DNA from: Holdemania massiliensis | Lineage (GTDB): Bacteria; Bacillota_I; Bacilli_A; Erysipelotrichales; Erysipelotrichaceae | Reading direction: 5' to 3' | Length of the DNA stretch: 64,000 nt | Assembly: GCF_022440805.1 (NCBI RefSeq) | Contig: NZ_JAKNTK010000001.1 | Span: forward strand, 3,162,001 to 3,226,000 | In this document: piece after piece, positions 1 to 7,206 of the stretch | How the letters are laid out: each line of letters begins with the position of its first letter | Numbering within the stretch: position 1 is the first letter of the stretch | Made by a program: the position numbers and the translations under genes | The notes under the pieces: generated by a model | Database searches by the model: none | What the model saw: the letters and a program-made list of their open reading frames with translations, nothing else | What the model was told of the DNA's origin: nothing

Positions 1-480
1 CCCGCCGTTTAAACGCAGAGCTAAGGCCTGGATTGAACCATCAATCTTTCCATCCATGTTCACATAGCCTTCCGTGATAATATTGCCGGTAATTTTACCA
101 TGAAACTCCAAATCCGCGCAGCCTTCAAGATCTCCAATTATCTTCATATCCGCTGTAATGATCGTCTTCTGATCTTCACCTTCCGCAGCCTTACGCTCCT
201 CTTCTGGTTCAGCTTCTGAAAGCAGACCCTGCGTTGCAATAGTAATCTTTTCATATTCATTATTTTCGGCCTCAATTTCGGTAAGTTCCGGTATTTCCTG
301 ATTATCCGGCAGCATTTCTTCCAGTTTTGCTTCAGCTTCTTCCACTTTAGGTTCCTCCTGTTTCAAGGAATGATCGATAATTTTTTCCTGTTCTTCATCC
401 TTCGTTTTTGTCATCTGTTCCCGTGTGTTTAAAATTGATTTCCATGATTTTTGATTCGCTTTGCCATACTTTTTTGTCAT
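1..480 (-). CDS. Bactofilin-family (polymer-forming cytoskeletal) protein, partial
   Basis: The gene reads leftwards off the window edge, so its C-terminus is missing. The visible 160 residues begin with a charged, Glu/Lys-rich, probably disordered segment (about 1-105). After it comes the start of a bactofilin beta-helix: TIITADMKIIGDLEG, then short repeats such as FHGKITGNI and MDGKIDGSI with the Gly spacing typical of the family. Bactofilins polymerise without nucleotide and act in cell shape or as scaffolds at the membrane. The ATG at 480 follows a GGAG site about 10 bases upstream. It is divergent from the two-component system at 784. The long acidic N-terminal tail is unusual compared with short bactofilins. 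The family call rests on about 50 residues of beta-helix. Confidence 0.7.
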   Translation of the reverse strand, partial: MTKKYGKANQKSWKSILNTREQMTKTKDEEQEKIIDHSLKQEEPKVEEAEAKLEEMLPDNQEIPELTEIEAENNEYEKITIATQGLLSEAEPEEERKAAEGEDQKTIITADMKIIGDLEGCADLEFHGKITGNIITEGYVNMDGKIDGSIQALALRLNGG

Positions 481-608
481 CTTTGCAGCTCTCCTTCTCG
501 CTCTGATCCTAAGGATATAAAAACAGCTCAGCTTGGCCTTTTTATCCCTATTTCCCCTTGCCCCGTTTGGGGATTCGATTTGAAATCAGCTTATTTTAAC
601 GCTGGCAA

Positions 609-631
609 AATCATTCACTGACTGAATGATT
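609..631. repeat. Inverted repeat in the bactofilin/LytTR divergent region
   Basis: Nine-base arms AATCATTCA and TGAATGATT are separated by five bases (CTGAC). The flanking DNA repeats ACTGAC/TTGACTGAC. The repeat lies about 95 bases upstream of the -35 of the response-regulator promoter. It could be a regulator site, since LytTR proteins bind repeated elements upstream of promoters, but nothing links it to a specific protein. The rest of 481-724 holds no gene I can support. Confidence 0.35.
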
Positions 632-724
632 GACTGACGTTATTGATCGGTTATTATTTTACCACACAGCAAACTTCAATCCCTGTCCCTGTCAAAAACA
701 GCGCACGAAACGACAAAAATCGCG

Positions 725-753
725 TTGTTTGGGATTTCCTTCTTTCGTATAAT
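725..753 (+). promoter_or_regulatory. SigA promoter of the LytTR two-component operon
   Basis: TTGTTT at 725-730 and TATAAT at 748-753 are separated by 17 bases. The predicted start of transcription is about 20 bases before an AAGGAGG ribosome-binding site and the ATG at 784. Confidence 0.7.
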
Positions 754-783
754 TAAATTAACAAATTCAAGGAGGAAGAAGCA

Positions 784-1482
784 ATGCAGATTGCGCTCTG
801 TGATGATCAAGCCGAAGATCTAAAACAGCTGACCTATCTGATTGGTACGCAGCATTTTACGACCGCTTTTTCCAGCGGTGAAGCCTTGCTTGTTTCCATG
901 GAAGAATTTCATGAACGTTATGATCTCTATCTTCTGGATATCTTTATGGAAGGGATCAGCGGTTTAGAATTAGCGCGGCAGATCCGTCGTCTTGATCCGG
1001 ACGCATTGCTTTGCTTTGTTTCAACCAGTGATGATTTTTATCGGGAAGCCTATAATTTATACATCTTTCAATATTTAGTCAAACCAATCAGTCAGGCGCA
1101 GATCCACGAGCTGCTGCAGCGTGCTCAAATGCAGATTCAGCTGCAGCGTCAGCAGCAGATCGTTCTTGAAACGCGGGGAAAATCCGTTGTTGTGCCGTAT
1201 CATAAGCTGATCTTTGTGACCAGCCGCGGACACACGCTGTTGTTTCAGTGTCAGAACAAAGTGATGTATTCGATTCGTGAAAAACTGAGTGTGATCGCAG
1301 AACGGCTGGATCCGCAGATTTTCTTCCGCTGCCATCAAAGCTATCTTGTCAACCTGTATTTAGTCGACAGTCTGGATCAGGATGAATTTCTCTGCGGGGA
1401 ATATCATATTCCCATTTCCCGCAGCTATTTAAGTCAGGCACGCAAATTGTATCACGAAGTTATTTTTAGGAATCTGAAATAA
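784..1482 (+). CDS. LytTR-family response regulator
   Basis: The 232-residue protein has an N-terminal receiver domain with the acidic pair D7/D8, the phospho-acceptor Asp at about residue 52 (LYLLDIFMEG) and the conserved Lys in LVKPIS near residue 100. A C-terminal LytTR DNA-binding domain (about 125-228) contains the typical FFRCHQSYLVNL stretch. This is the AgrA/LytR/VirR architecture. It should bind promoter DNA when phosphorylated by the sensor kinase encoded 12 bases downstream. The start follows a strong AAGGAGG. No AgrB/AgrD pheromone genes are in view, so the signal is unknown and need not be a peptide. Confidence 0.9.
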   Translation: MQIALCDDQAEDLKQLTYLIGTQHFTTAFSSGEALLVSMEEFHERYDLYLLDIFMEGISGLELARQIRRLDPDALLCFVSTSDDFYREAYNLYIFQYLVKPISQAQIHELLQRAQMQIQLQRQQQIVLETRGKSVVVPYHKLIFVTSRGHTLLFQCQNKVMYSIREKLSVIAERLDPQIFFRCHQSYLVNLYLVDSLDQDEFLCGEYHIPISRSYLSQARKLYHEVIFRNLK

Positions 1483-1494
1483 GGAGGCGATCTT

Positions 1495-2811
1495 GTGGAA
1501 AACCTGCGTGATTTTTCAGTGATCTGGTCATTGGTGCACATTCTCCTTATTTTTATGCTGCTAAGCCGTTCACGGTATTCGCTGCGGGTCACAGTTTCGC
1601 TGACCTTATGCTTTATGGGCTGCCTGGTCCTTGCCAACACCTTCCTATTGAATACCCTCGGGATTGACGGCATGGGACGGATCTTTGTCCTCACCTGCAC
1701 ACTGCCGACACTGTTGTTTTATTATTGGATTTCGTGTGACCGCGGATGGAAATTTTGTTTTACCTTCTGCCTGGCGGACACCTGCGCCCTATGGCTGTGC
1801 ATCACGACCAATCTGCTTGATCTTCTGCTTCATGGTCAGCTTTATATTTTATTTATTACGCGGATGATCGCTTTCCCGCTCGCAGAATATGCGGCATTTC
1901 GATATTTGCGCAGACCTTATCAGAATCTTCAAAAGACAGTTTCACAGGGATGGGCAATTTTTACATTAATGGCCGTATTGTACTATGCGTTATTGTGCAT
2001 CATGCCTAATTGGCCCAATCCGATCATCAACCGTCCAGCCGATATTCCTGCTTTAATCTTAGTTTTAGCTGCGATGCCGGCAACTTATTTAACAATCTTT
2101 TCAACCCTGCACAGTCAGCTGCTGCTTTTCGAACGCAGTCAAAAGGCTCGGCAGCTGCAAATGCAGAAAGAAGCTGCCGAGCAGCAGTTGGAAAACCAAC
2201 AAGCTCTTCGCCAGCTTCAGCATGATATGAAAGCGCATCTGATTGTCTTAAACGGATTACTCGGCGAAGCAAGGATCGAAGAAGCGCAGGCCTATCTTCA
2301 GGAAATCAACGCTTATGCGATGGATCAGCGTAAAAAGGAATTTTGTGCCGATCCTTATCTGAATGCAGTTCTGCAGCAGTATTCCGATCGTTTTCTGACA
2401 TTGGGCGCACAATGGGAATATACCTTAAAGTATCAATCCTTTCCTTTAACGCATGCTGAAACTTGTCTGATTTTCTCCAATGCCTTGGAAAATTGCTGCG
2501 ACGCACTTCAAGCGCTGCCGCCGTCCCTGCGGGAGGTTTCCGTTCAAACAGATATTCAGCAGAATTACGCGCTGATCCGGATTAAGAACCGATGTGGTCA
2601 AAAACTCCAGCTGACTCCGCATCAGCTTCCACCCAGCTGCAAAAAAGACAGCGGGCATGGCTTGGGCCTGACTACCATTCAGGACATTGCCCAGCGGCAG
2701 GGCGGCAATATTCACTGCTCAGTGGAAAATGGCTGGTTTATTCTTGACGTGATGTTGAAGCTGGAACCCGTCTGTGATCCCCAAGCATCAGCCGATACCA
2801 CCCTGGCATAA
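1495..2811 (+). CDS. GHKL-type sensor histidine kinase (AgrC/NatK-like)
   Basis: The start is GTG, with AAGGAGG upstream overlapping the end of the response-regulator gene. The first ~205 residues are strongly hydrophobic and give about six membrane spans. A coiled-coil linker (about 210-235) leads to the phospho-acceptor box with His in LQHDMKAHL. The C-terminal GHKL ATPase shows the N-box (FSNALENCCDAL) and a G-box (HGLGLTTIQ). This is the 10HK-type kinase that partners LytTR regulators, and the adjacent response regulator is its obvious target. The multi-span sensor with no extracytoplasmic domain suggests a membrane-inserted or peptide signal, which is inference. A terminator follows directly. 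Confidence 0.9.
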   Translation: MENLRDFSVIWSLVHILLIFMLLSRSRYSLRVTVSLTLCFMGCLVLANTFLLNTLGIDGMGRIFVLTCTLPTLLFYYWISCDRGWKFCFTFCLADTCALWLCITTNLLDLLLHGQLYILFITRMIAFPLAEYAAFRYLRRPYQNLQKTVSQGWAIFTLMAVLYYALLCIMPNWPNPIINRPADIPALILVLAAMPATYLTIFSTLHSQLLLFERSQKARQLQMQKEAAEQQLENQQALRQLQHDMKAHLIVLNGLLGEARIEEAQAYLQEINAYAMDQRKKEFCADPYLNAVLQQYSDRFLTLGAQWEYTLKYQSFPLTHAETCLIFSNALENCCDALQALPPSLREVSVQTDIQQNYALIRIKNRCGQKLQLTPHQLPPSCKKDSGHGLGLTTIQDIAQRQGGNIHCSVENGWFILDVMLKLEPVCDPQASADTTLA

Positions 2812-2813
2812 AC

Positions 2814-2847
2814 AAATACCGCAGATTCAGGATCCGCGGTATTTTTT
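2814..2847 (+). terminator. Rho-independent terminator after the two-component operon
   Basis: A perfect nine-base stem (AAATACCGC / GCGGTATTT) has a 13-base loop, and the T-rich 3' arm and tail follow. It lies between convergent genes, so it may serve both directions. Confidence 0.85.
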
Positions 2848-2907
2848 CAGATTGAGCTGAAGCTTCCAAACGCTGTTTTCTTGTTTGCTTTCCAATGCAG
2901 TTCAGAC

Positions 2908-3576
2908 TTATTTTTGCAGATCATGGCGCATCGCAGCATAGCCGATCCAGACTGTCCAAACATAGGCGCAGGTCTTCGGAATCATCAGCATTCCGATCAA
3001 CGGTACCGTATCCGCCCACAAAACAACCGGAATGTAGAAGCCGAAGCTGAGAATGATGGTCAGGCTCATCCAGCGAAAAGCTCGGTCCTGATGCTGTTTA
3101 ACACTTTGATAAAACAGTACAATAATCAGCAAACCCATCAAAGCAAACGGAATATTGCGGTATATTCCCCAAGCCAGCGGCGCCTCAGCACTGGTCCAGC
3201 CATTCTGCGGAAACAGACACAATCCAATTCGTACCATGGCCAACAGATAGACCGTCCACGTCAGACCTTTTTTTCCTGTAACCTGATAACGCTGGCGCCA
3301 GACGTAATATAATAAAACATAGAAAATCGTCATCGTGATCGAAGTGATAAATTTGCCGACGCCCAAAGCCACAGTATAATTTTCCAAGCCGGTCGTACAC
3401 AACGCGATTGCCCGCGGCACTAAGTGGAAGGCATCTCCCGCCCCCAATGTCACCGCCATAATCCCGAACAGAAAATACTGACGAGATTGACGGCCCTGGC
3501 GAATCATGAGAATTCCCAGTGTCGTGACCGTACAAAGATAAACAAGATCAAAAACCGTTTCAACAATAGCCTGCAT
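2908..3576 (-). CDS. Conserved multi-span membrane protein of unknown function
   Basis: The 222-residue protein has about seven hydrophobic helices. Recognisable but functionally unassigned motifs include LGAGDAFHLVPR in the second helix region, RNIPF near the middle and MIPKTCAYVW near the C-terminus. I do not know a function for it. The buried charged GDAFH motif could be a ligand or ion site, which is speculation. The ATG at 3576 follows AAAGGAGG. It is divergent from a TetR regulator, and its promoter carries an operator of the same sequence as the one in front of that regulator, so it is very probably the regulator's main target. Confidence 0.75.
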   Translation of the reverse strand: MQAIVETVFDLVYLCTVTTLGILMIRQGRQSRQYFLFGIMAVTLGAGDAFHLVPRAIALCTTGLENYTVALGVGKFITSITMTIFYVLLYYVWRQRYQVTGKKGLTWTVYLLAMVRIGLCLFPQNGWTSAEAPLAWGIYRNIPFALMGLLIIVLFYQSVKQHQDRAFRWMSLTIILSFGFYIPVVLWADTVPLIGMLMIPKTCAYVWTVWIGYAAMRHDLQK

Positions 3577-3593
3577 GGTTATTTCCTCCTTTT

Positions 3594-3635
3594 ATGAACA
3601 TTGTTCATTATAGGTAGAAAAGCTTATTCTGTCAA
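3594..3635 (-). promoter_or_regulatory. Promoter and TetR operator of the membrane-protein gene
   Basis: On the minus strand TTGACA (3635-3630) and TATAAT (3612-3607) are 17 bases apart, a perfect consensus. The palindrome ATGAAC-ATT-GTTCAT at 3594-3608 overlaps the end of the -10 and the start point, where a bound repressor would block polymerase. Confidence 0.85.
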
Positions 3636-3692
3636 CACCTATTCCGGTTTTATTTTTTCTGTCCGCAGCCTTTTCCCGAGTGAGCATCAGCG

Positions 3693-3734
3693 TTGACTTA
3701 TTGAACGAACTCCCCTATAATGAACACAGTTCAT
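3693..3734 (+). promoter_or_regulatory. Promoter and TetR operator of the regulator gene
   Basis: TTGACT (3693-3698) and TATAAT (3716-3721) are 17 bases apart. The palindrome ATGAAC-ACA-GTTCAT at 3720-3734 has the same arms as the operator at 3594-3608 and the same placement relative to the -10. The promoter also shows that translation cannot start upstream of about 3728. Confidence 0.85.
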
Positions 3735-3754
3735 ATCATGAAAGGAGTGAGATC

Positions 3755-4306
3755 TTGCCTAAACTTCTGCCTAATTTACGTCAGACTCTGATTGAAAAAG
3801 CGATTGAGCTGTCGCGGACTGGCGGCTTGAGCGGCTTAAAACTAAGAGATTTAGCCCGGGAATGCGATATCGCCTTAGGCACTTTGTATAACTACTACCC
3901 CACCAAGGACAGTCTGGTGCTCGATGTTGTTCAGCAATTCTGGCAAAATTGTTTTCATCAGAAAACATTTCCGGAAGGCGATGTTTTAGTTAAGCTGGAT
4001 TGGCTTTATGCCATGATGAAACAAAGCATCGATGAGTTCTCCGCTGAATTTCTGCATGCTGCTTCAGGTTTATCCCCCGCTGCTCTGGAGGAGGCAAAGA
4101 CCCGCGAACTGCAAGCGCAGACCCACCTGACACGTCAGCTGGCGCTGGCCCTTCAAACCAGCTTTCCCGATGAAACGGAAGAACAGCTCAATGAACGGGC
4201 AGCTTTTCTGTTCACCAGCTTGTTAGGCTGTCTGGAAAATCGTGGTTATCAATACAGCTCACTGCGCCGTTGGCTGGAAGCGTCACTGTCCCATCCTTCA
4301 AAATAA
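3755..4306 (+). CDS. TetR/AcrR-family transcriptional repressor
   Basis: The 183-residue protein has an N-terminal TetR helix-turn-helix (about 10-55; the recognition region reads LARECDIALGTLYNYYPTKDSL) and a helical ligand-binding C-terminus. I chose the TTG at 3755: AAAGGAG lies just upstream, and the promoter's -10 sits at 3716-3721, downstream of the in-frame ATG at 3680. The two flanking operators share one half-site, so the protein most likely represses both itself and the divergent membrane protein. The gene is followed closely by a small membrane protein in what looks like one transcript. The ligand is unknown. Confidence 0.9.
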   Translation: MPKLLPNLRQTLIEKAIELSRTGGLSGLKLRDLARECDIALGTLYNYYPTKDSLVLDVVQQFWQNCFHQKTFPEGDVLVKLDWLYAMMKQSIDEFSAEFLHAASGLSPAALEEAKTRELQAQTHLTRQLALALQTSFPDETEEQLNERAAFLFTSLLGCLENRGYQYSSLRRWLEASLSHPSK

Positions 4307-4335
4307 AAAGGTTAAAAAGAAAGGTATTGAACACA

Positions 4336-4731
4336 ATGAAAAAATTCATCAACACAGCTTTTATCTACGCGCTGTCTGCCATGGCTGCCGGCGTCTTCTT
4401 TCGGGAAGCAACCCGAATGCTGAATTATACGGACCGGACTTATTTATCTTTGGCCCATGGTCATCTGTTTATGCTTGGCACCTTGTTTTTCCTGGTCGTC
4501 GCTTTGTTAAGCAAATTCATTGATTTTGCTGAAACTTCCTCTTTCCGCAAAGCTTTCGTTGTCTATAATATCGGCTTAGTCTGGACGGTCGTCCTGTTTT
4601 TGGTTCACGGCTGGATGCAGCTGCAGGGCATGGAAGTCGGTGCGATGATCGCAGGAATTGCCGGGTTGGGACATATTCTGTGGGGCATCGGCTTAGTCTG
4701 GATTTTAAATCTGATCCGTTCCCGAGCCTAA
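4336..4731 (+). CDS. DUF2871-family small membrane protein
   Basis: The 131-residue protein has four predicted membrane helices. It carries motifs I associate with DUF2871: NTAFIYALSAMAAGVFFRE near the N-terminus and LAHGHLFMLGT in helix two. The His residues in a helix (AHGH) could bind metal or haem, but this is not known. The ATG at 4336 is preferred over upstream in-frame codons because AAAGAAAGG precedes it and the hydrophobic segment begins at once. It sits 29 bases after the TetR gene and should share its operator-controlled promoter, which suggests a common role with the divergent membrane protein. Confidence 0.8.
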   Translation: MKKFINTAFIYALSAMAAGVFFREATRMLNYTDRTYLSLAHGHLFMLGTLFFLVVALLSKFIDFAETSSFRKAFVVYNIGLVWTVVLFLVHGWMQLQGMEVGAMIAGIAGLGHILWGIGLVWILNLIRSRA

Positions 4732-4776
4732 GTCCCAGCCGCTTTTGCTTCTTCAAGATTGAAAGCGAACTTAAAG

Positions 4777-4815
4777 AAAGAACTTGATCTGCATGCAGGC
4801 CAAGTTCTTTTTCTT
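4777..4815 (+). terminator. Terminator after the TetR-DUF2871 unit
   Basis: Ten-base stem AAAGAACTTG (4777-4786) and CAAGTTCTTT (4801-4810) with a 14-base loop, followed by TTCTT. Confidence 0.8.
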
Positions 4816-4867
4816 ATGATCCCTTTACTTATTTTTTTGTCAGTTCTGAACTATCGGGCTGAGGCGA

Positions 4868-5239
4868 TCATTGATCCTGCTCATGCGACGAATACCGGCG
4901 CAGCAGCATCTTCATATTGGAAAGCATGTCCGTTAAAATCTTATACTCTGCCGGTGTACAGTCTTTCAGATCTTCCCGAAGATCTTGCATATACATCGAA
5001 GCCAGTTTCGGTACGCTGTCCAGAATCAGCTCATCCGGCGTAACATTCAGTGCATTGGCAATGCTGACAAACAGCTCCAAACTGACTTTATTCGTCCCTG
5101 TTTCTATATGGCTGATCGTGGGTATTGACACCCCTACTTTTTCAGCAAGCTTGGCTTGGGTCAGTTTTGCTTTTTTCCGTGCTCTGCGAACTCGCTGACC
5201 TAAAAGGGAATAATCCACATAATCTTTCTTCTCGCTCAT
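4868..5239 (-). CDS. XRE-family helix-turn-helix regulator
   Basis: About 123 residues. A Cro/CI-type helix-turn-helix spans roughly residues 12-68 (ARKKAKLTQAKLAEKVGVS; then ISHIETG and PDELI). A helical tail follows, rich in Leu, Met and charged residues, that may dimerise or bind a partner. The ATG at 5239 is placed five bases after GAGG; a GTG two codons earlier is possible. It is divergent from the small protein at 5378, whose promoter lies in the shared intergenic region, so it may regulate that gene. No target is proven. Confidence 0.85.
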   Translation of the reverse strand: MSEKKDYVDYSLLGQRVRRARKKAKLTQAKLAEKVGVSIPTISHIETGTNKVSLELFVSIANALNVTPDELILDSVPKLASMYMQDLREDLKDCTPAEYKILTDMLSNMKMLLRRYSSHEQDQ

Positions 5240-5278
5240 ATCCACCTCACAAAAATTCTTCTAAATGATTTAACATTA

Positions 5279-5307
5279 TTGTAACTGGATAAGAAAGCGA
5301 TTATAAT
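5279..5307 (+). promoter_or_regulatory. Promoter of the small hypothetical gene
   Basis: TTGTAA (5279-5284) and TATAAT (5302-5307) are 17 bases apart. The site lies between the XRE regulator and the gene at 5378. Confidence 0.65.
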
Positions 5308-5377
5308 AAATCTGAAAGCAATATTTGCTTCACACTTAATTTTATTGAATTTCAGGCTTTAAATAAAGGAGAAAAAA

Positions 5378-5686
5378 ATGTTAGTAACCGCGGCAACCAA
5401 TGCAGAAGAAGCGTATACACTCTTAAATGAAATTATCGGGATCGGTGATTTTTCCAGTGCTGATCTTGCGGACTTTCTGATCCTGATCTGCAAACAGGTA
5501 GGAAAAAAGGAACGCTCCATTGAAAATCTGACTAACGATTTAAAATATGGAAGCTATGATGAGGAAGACCAGCTGGAATTGATCGAGCTGTTATTTCGTG
5601 AGCAGACAATCCTTAAGAATCTGACCGAAGTGATCACAGCCACCAAAGAAAAACTGGCGATTTATGAAGCCTTTGAAAACAAATAA
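5378..5686 (+). CDS. Small helical protein of unknown function
   Basis: The 102-residue acidic protein is predicted to be mostly alpha-helical, with heptad-like Leu/Ile spacing in its second half (about 48-98) that could form a coiled coil. It has no signal peptide or membrane segment and I recognise no domain. It has a good AAAGGAG site (5365-5371), a good promoter and its own terminator, which supports a real gene. It faces an XRE regulator across a short intergenic region. The pairing could be regulator and target, but it lacks toxin-like features I could name. Confidence 0.65.
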   Translation: MLVTAATNAEEAYTLLNEIIGIGDFSSADLADFLILICKQVGKKERSIENLTNDLKYGSYDEEDQLELIELLFREQTILKNLTEVITATKEKLAIYEAFENK

Positions 5687-5745
5687 GCATGATCATAGCT
5701 CCTGATTCCCATCAGCTTTAACCAAAACGCAACGACAAAACAGAA

Positions 5746-5772
5746 CCGCAGTGCTTGGCCCGGCTGCGGCTT
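5746..5772. terminator. Terminator between convergent genes
   Basis: Six-base stem CCGCAG (5746-5751) and CTGCGG (5764-5769), followed by CTTTG on the plus strand. It lies between the small protein and the AraC-type regulator. Confidence 0.5.
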
Positions 5773-5845
5773 TGTTCATTTCATCAAGTCAAAGCCAGCG
5801 TGGAATGGGTTACGAACTTGTTCTGTTTTGCTTCTTGATTCAGTG

Positions 5846-7063
5846 TTACTGACGATAAAAATCGCGGTATTCCTGCGGCCGCATGCCGGTATTTTTCTTA
5901 AACAGGACACTGAAATAATCGCGGTTGACAATTCCCACATTGTCTGCGATTTCCGCAATTTTCATATTGGTTTCCATTAGCAGCAGTTTTGCCCGTTCGA
6001 TACGCAGACGCGTGATATAGGCGCTCAGTGAAACTTTCAAATCCCGGCTGAAGGTTCGGCTGACATAAGCCGGCGCCAGTCCCAGATGATCTGCTGCTTC
6101 CTGCAGACCGATTTCACGCATATAGTTTTGTTTGATCCAGGCCAGGACCTGTTGGGTAATCGGGCTCATCCGCTGATAATCGGCTGCGGCTTCCTGATGA
6201 ATACGGCGCAGCAGCTGCAGCACGTTTTTTTCAGTTTCTTCGACACTGAAATAACGCTCCAGCCGAAACAGCAGCTGAGCGGAGGGGAGTTCTAAGTTCA
6301 GCTGATCTTTCAGCTTCATCGTCAGCCGGTTCAGATCATTAATCACTGCGTAAGCCAGATCAAAATTATAGCTTGGCTTCACCTCTTTGCTGAAAAGCTC
6401 ATGCACAGCCAGCTCCAGCTTTCGCATGTTCTTATCGAAGATCAACAATTCAATTTGTTCAAAAAGCTCCCGAATTCGTTTCCAGTCCCCTTTTCCTTCA
6501 GGAATATCCTGCTGCTGGACAACAACCGGGCGCATATCGAAATACGCCATTCGGCTCAGTTTCCGTACTGTTTCAAACGTGGCGGCCAGCGCTGAATAAT
6601 CGCAAATCCATGGAGAAAGTACGGTAAAATTAGCCAACGAGGAACGTTGATAGCGTTCATCCTTCTGATACTCGGCTTCTAGGATTTCCATAATCCGTCC
6701 GGCAAAAGCCAGAATCTCCGCTTCGCTTTTACTGCCCTTTTTAATCAGAAAAGCAATCTGCTTGGAACCGTCATAATTGATGACGGCATGCATCATTTCA
6801 ATCTCATCCTGCCTGGCCTGATTATGAATTTGGCGAATAAACGCTTCAAAAATCCGTACGAAATCCTTACGGTTCATGTTCAGCTCAGCCGTATAATATT
6901 TCTTGGGCAGCCCTGTCAAACAAAGATAAAAGTCATGGAAATCAAAGTTCAGTTCGGTTTCCACTTCATTCATCATCATCCGCAGCTGTTTTTCAGTCTG
7001 ACCAAACAAGGCTTCATTGACGATCATCGTCCGGCAGAAAATTTCTTTGTTGTAGACTTCCAT
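5846..7063 (-). CDS. AraC-family transcriptional regulator
   Basis: About 405 residues. The C-terminal ~100 residues form a two-helix-turn-helix AraC domain (EAADHLGLAPAYVSRTF, then IAEIADNVGIVNRDYFSVLF and FKKNTGMRPQEYR). The long N-terminal region (about 1-290) matches no sensing domain I can name; part of it looks like the GGDEF-derived sensing segments of YesN-type regulators. I start at ATG 7063, six bases after AGGAGGG, rather than at the ATGs upstream of that site. The next gene upstream on the same strand is a flavin-dependent lipoprotein reductase, a plausible target, though about 140 bases separate them. Confidence 0.85.
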   Translation of the reverse strand: MEVYNKEIFCRTMIVNEALFGQTEKQLRMMMNEVETELNFDFHDFYLCLTGLPKKYYTAELNMNRKDFVRIFEAFIRQIHNQARQDEIEMMHAVINYDGSKQIAFLIKKGSKSEAEILAFAGRIMEILEAEYQKDERYQRSSLANFTVLSPWICDYSALAATFETVRKLSRMAYFDMRPVVVQQQDIPEGKGDWKRIRELFEQIELLIFDKNMRKLELAVHELFSKEVKPSYNFDLAYAVINDLNRLTMKLKDQLNLELPSAQLLFRLERYFSVEETEKNVLQLLRRIHQEAAADYQRMSPITQQVLAWIKQNYMREIGLQEAADHLGLAPAYVSRTFSRDLKVSLSAYITRLRIERAKLLLMETNMKIAEIADNVGIVNRDYFSVLFKKNTGMRPQEYRDFYRQ

Positions 7064-7206
7064 CCAGCATCCCTCCTGCTTCATCATAGCATATCTTCAG
7101 TCAGAATGAATCGTTTTGTAAAGCACGAAAGAAGCCAGCGCCCGCCGACTTCTTCGTTGTCTTTTTATGGTCCAGAATTTATCGTCCTCCAGCACACCAT
7201 CAAGCC

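Noticed and set aside
784..2811. Complete agr-type quorum-sensing locus
   Set aside because: No AgrB or AgrD gene is present; only the kinase and regulator are.
3680..3754. N-terminal extension of the TetR protein from an upstream ATG
   Set aside because: The promoter -10 at 3716-3721 lies downstream of that ATG, and the TTG at 3755 has a good ribosome-binding site.
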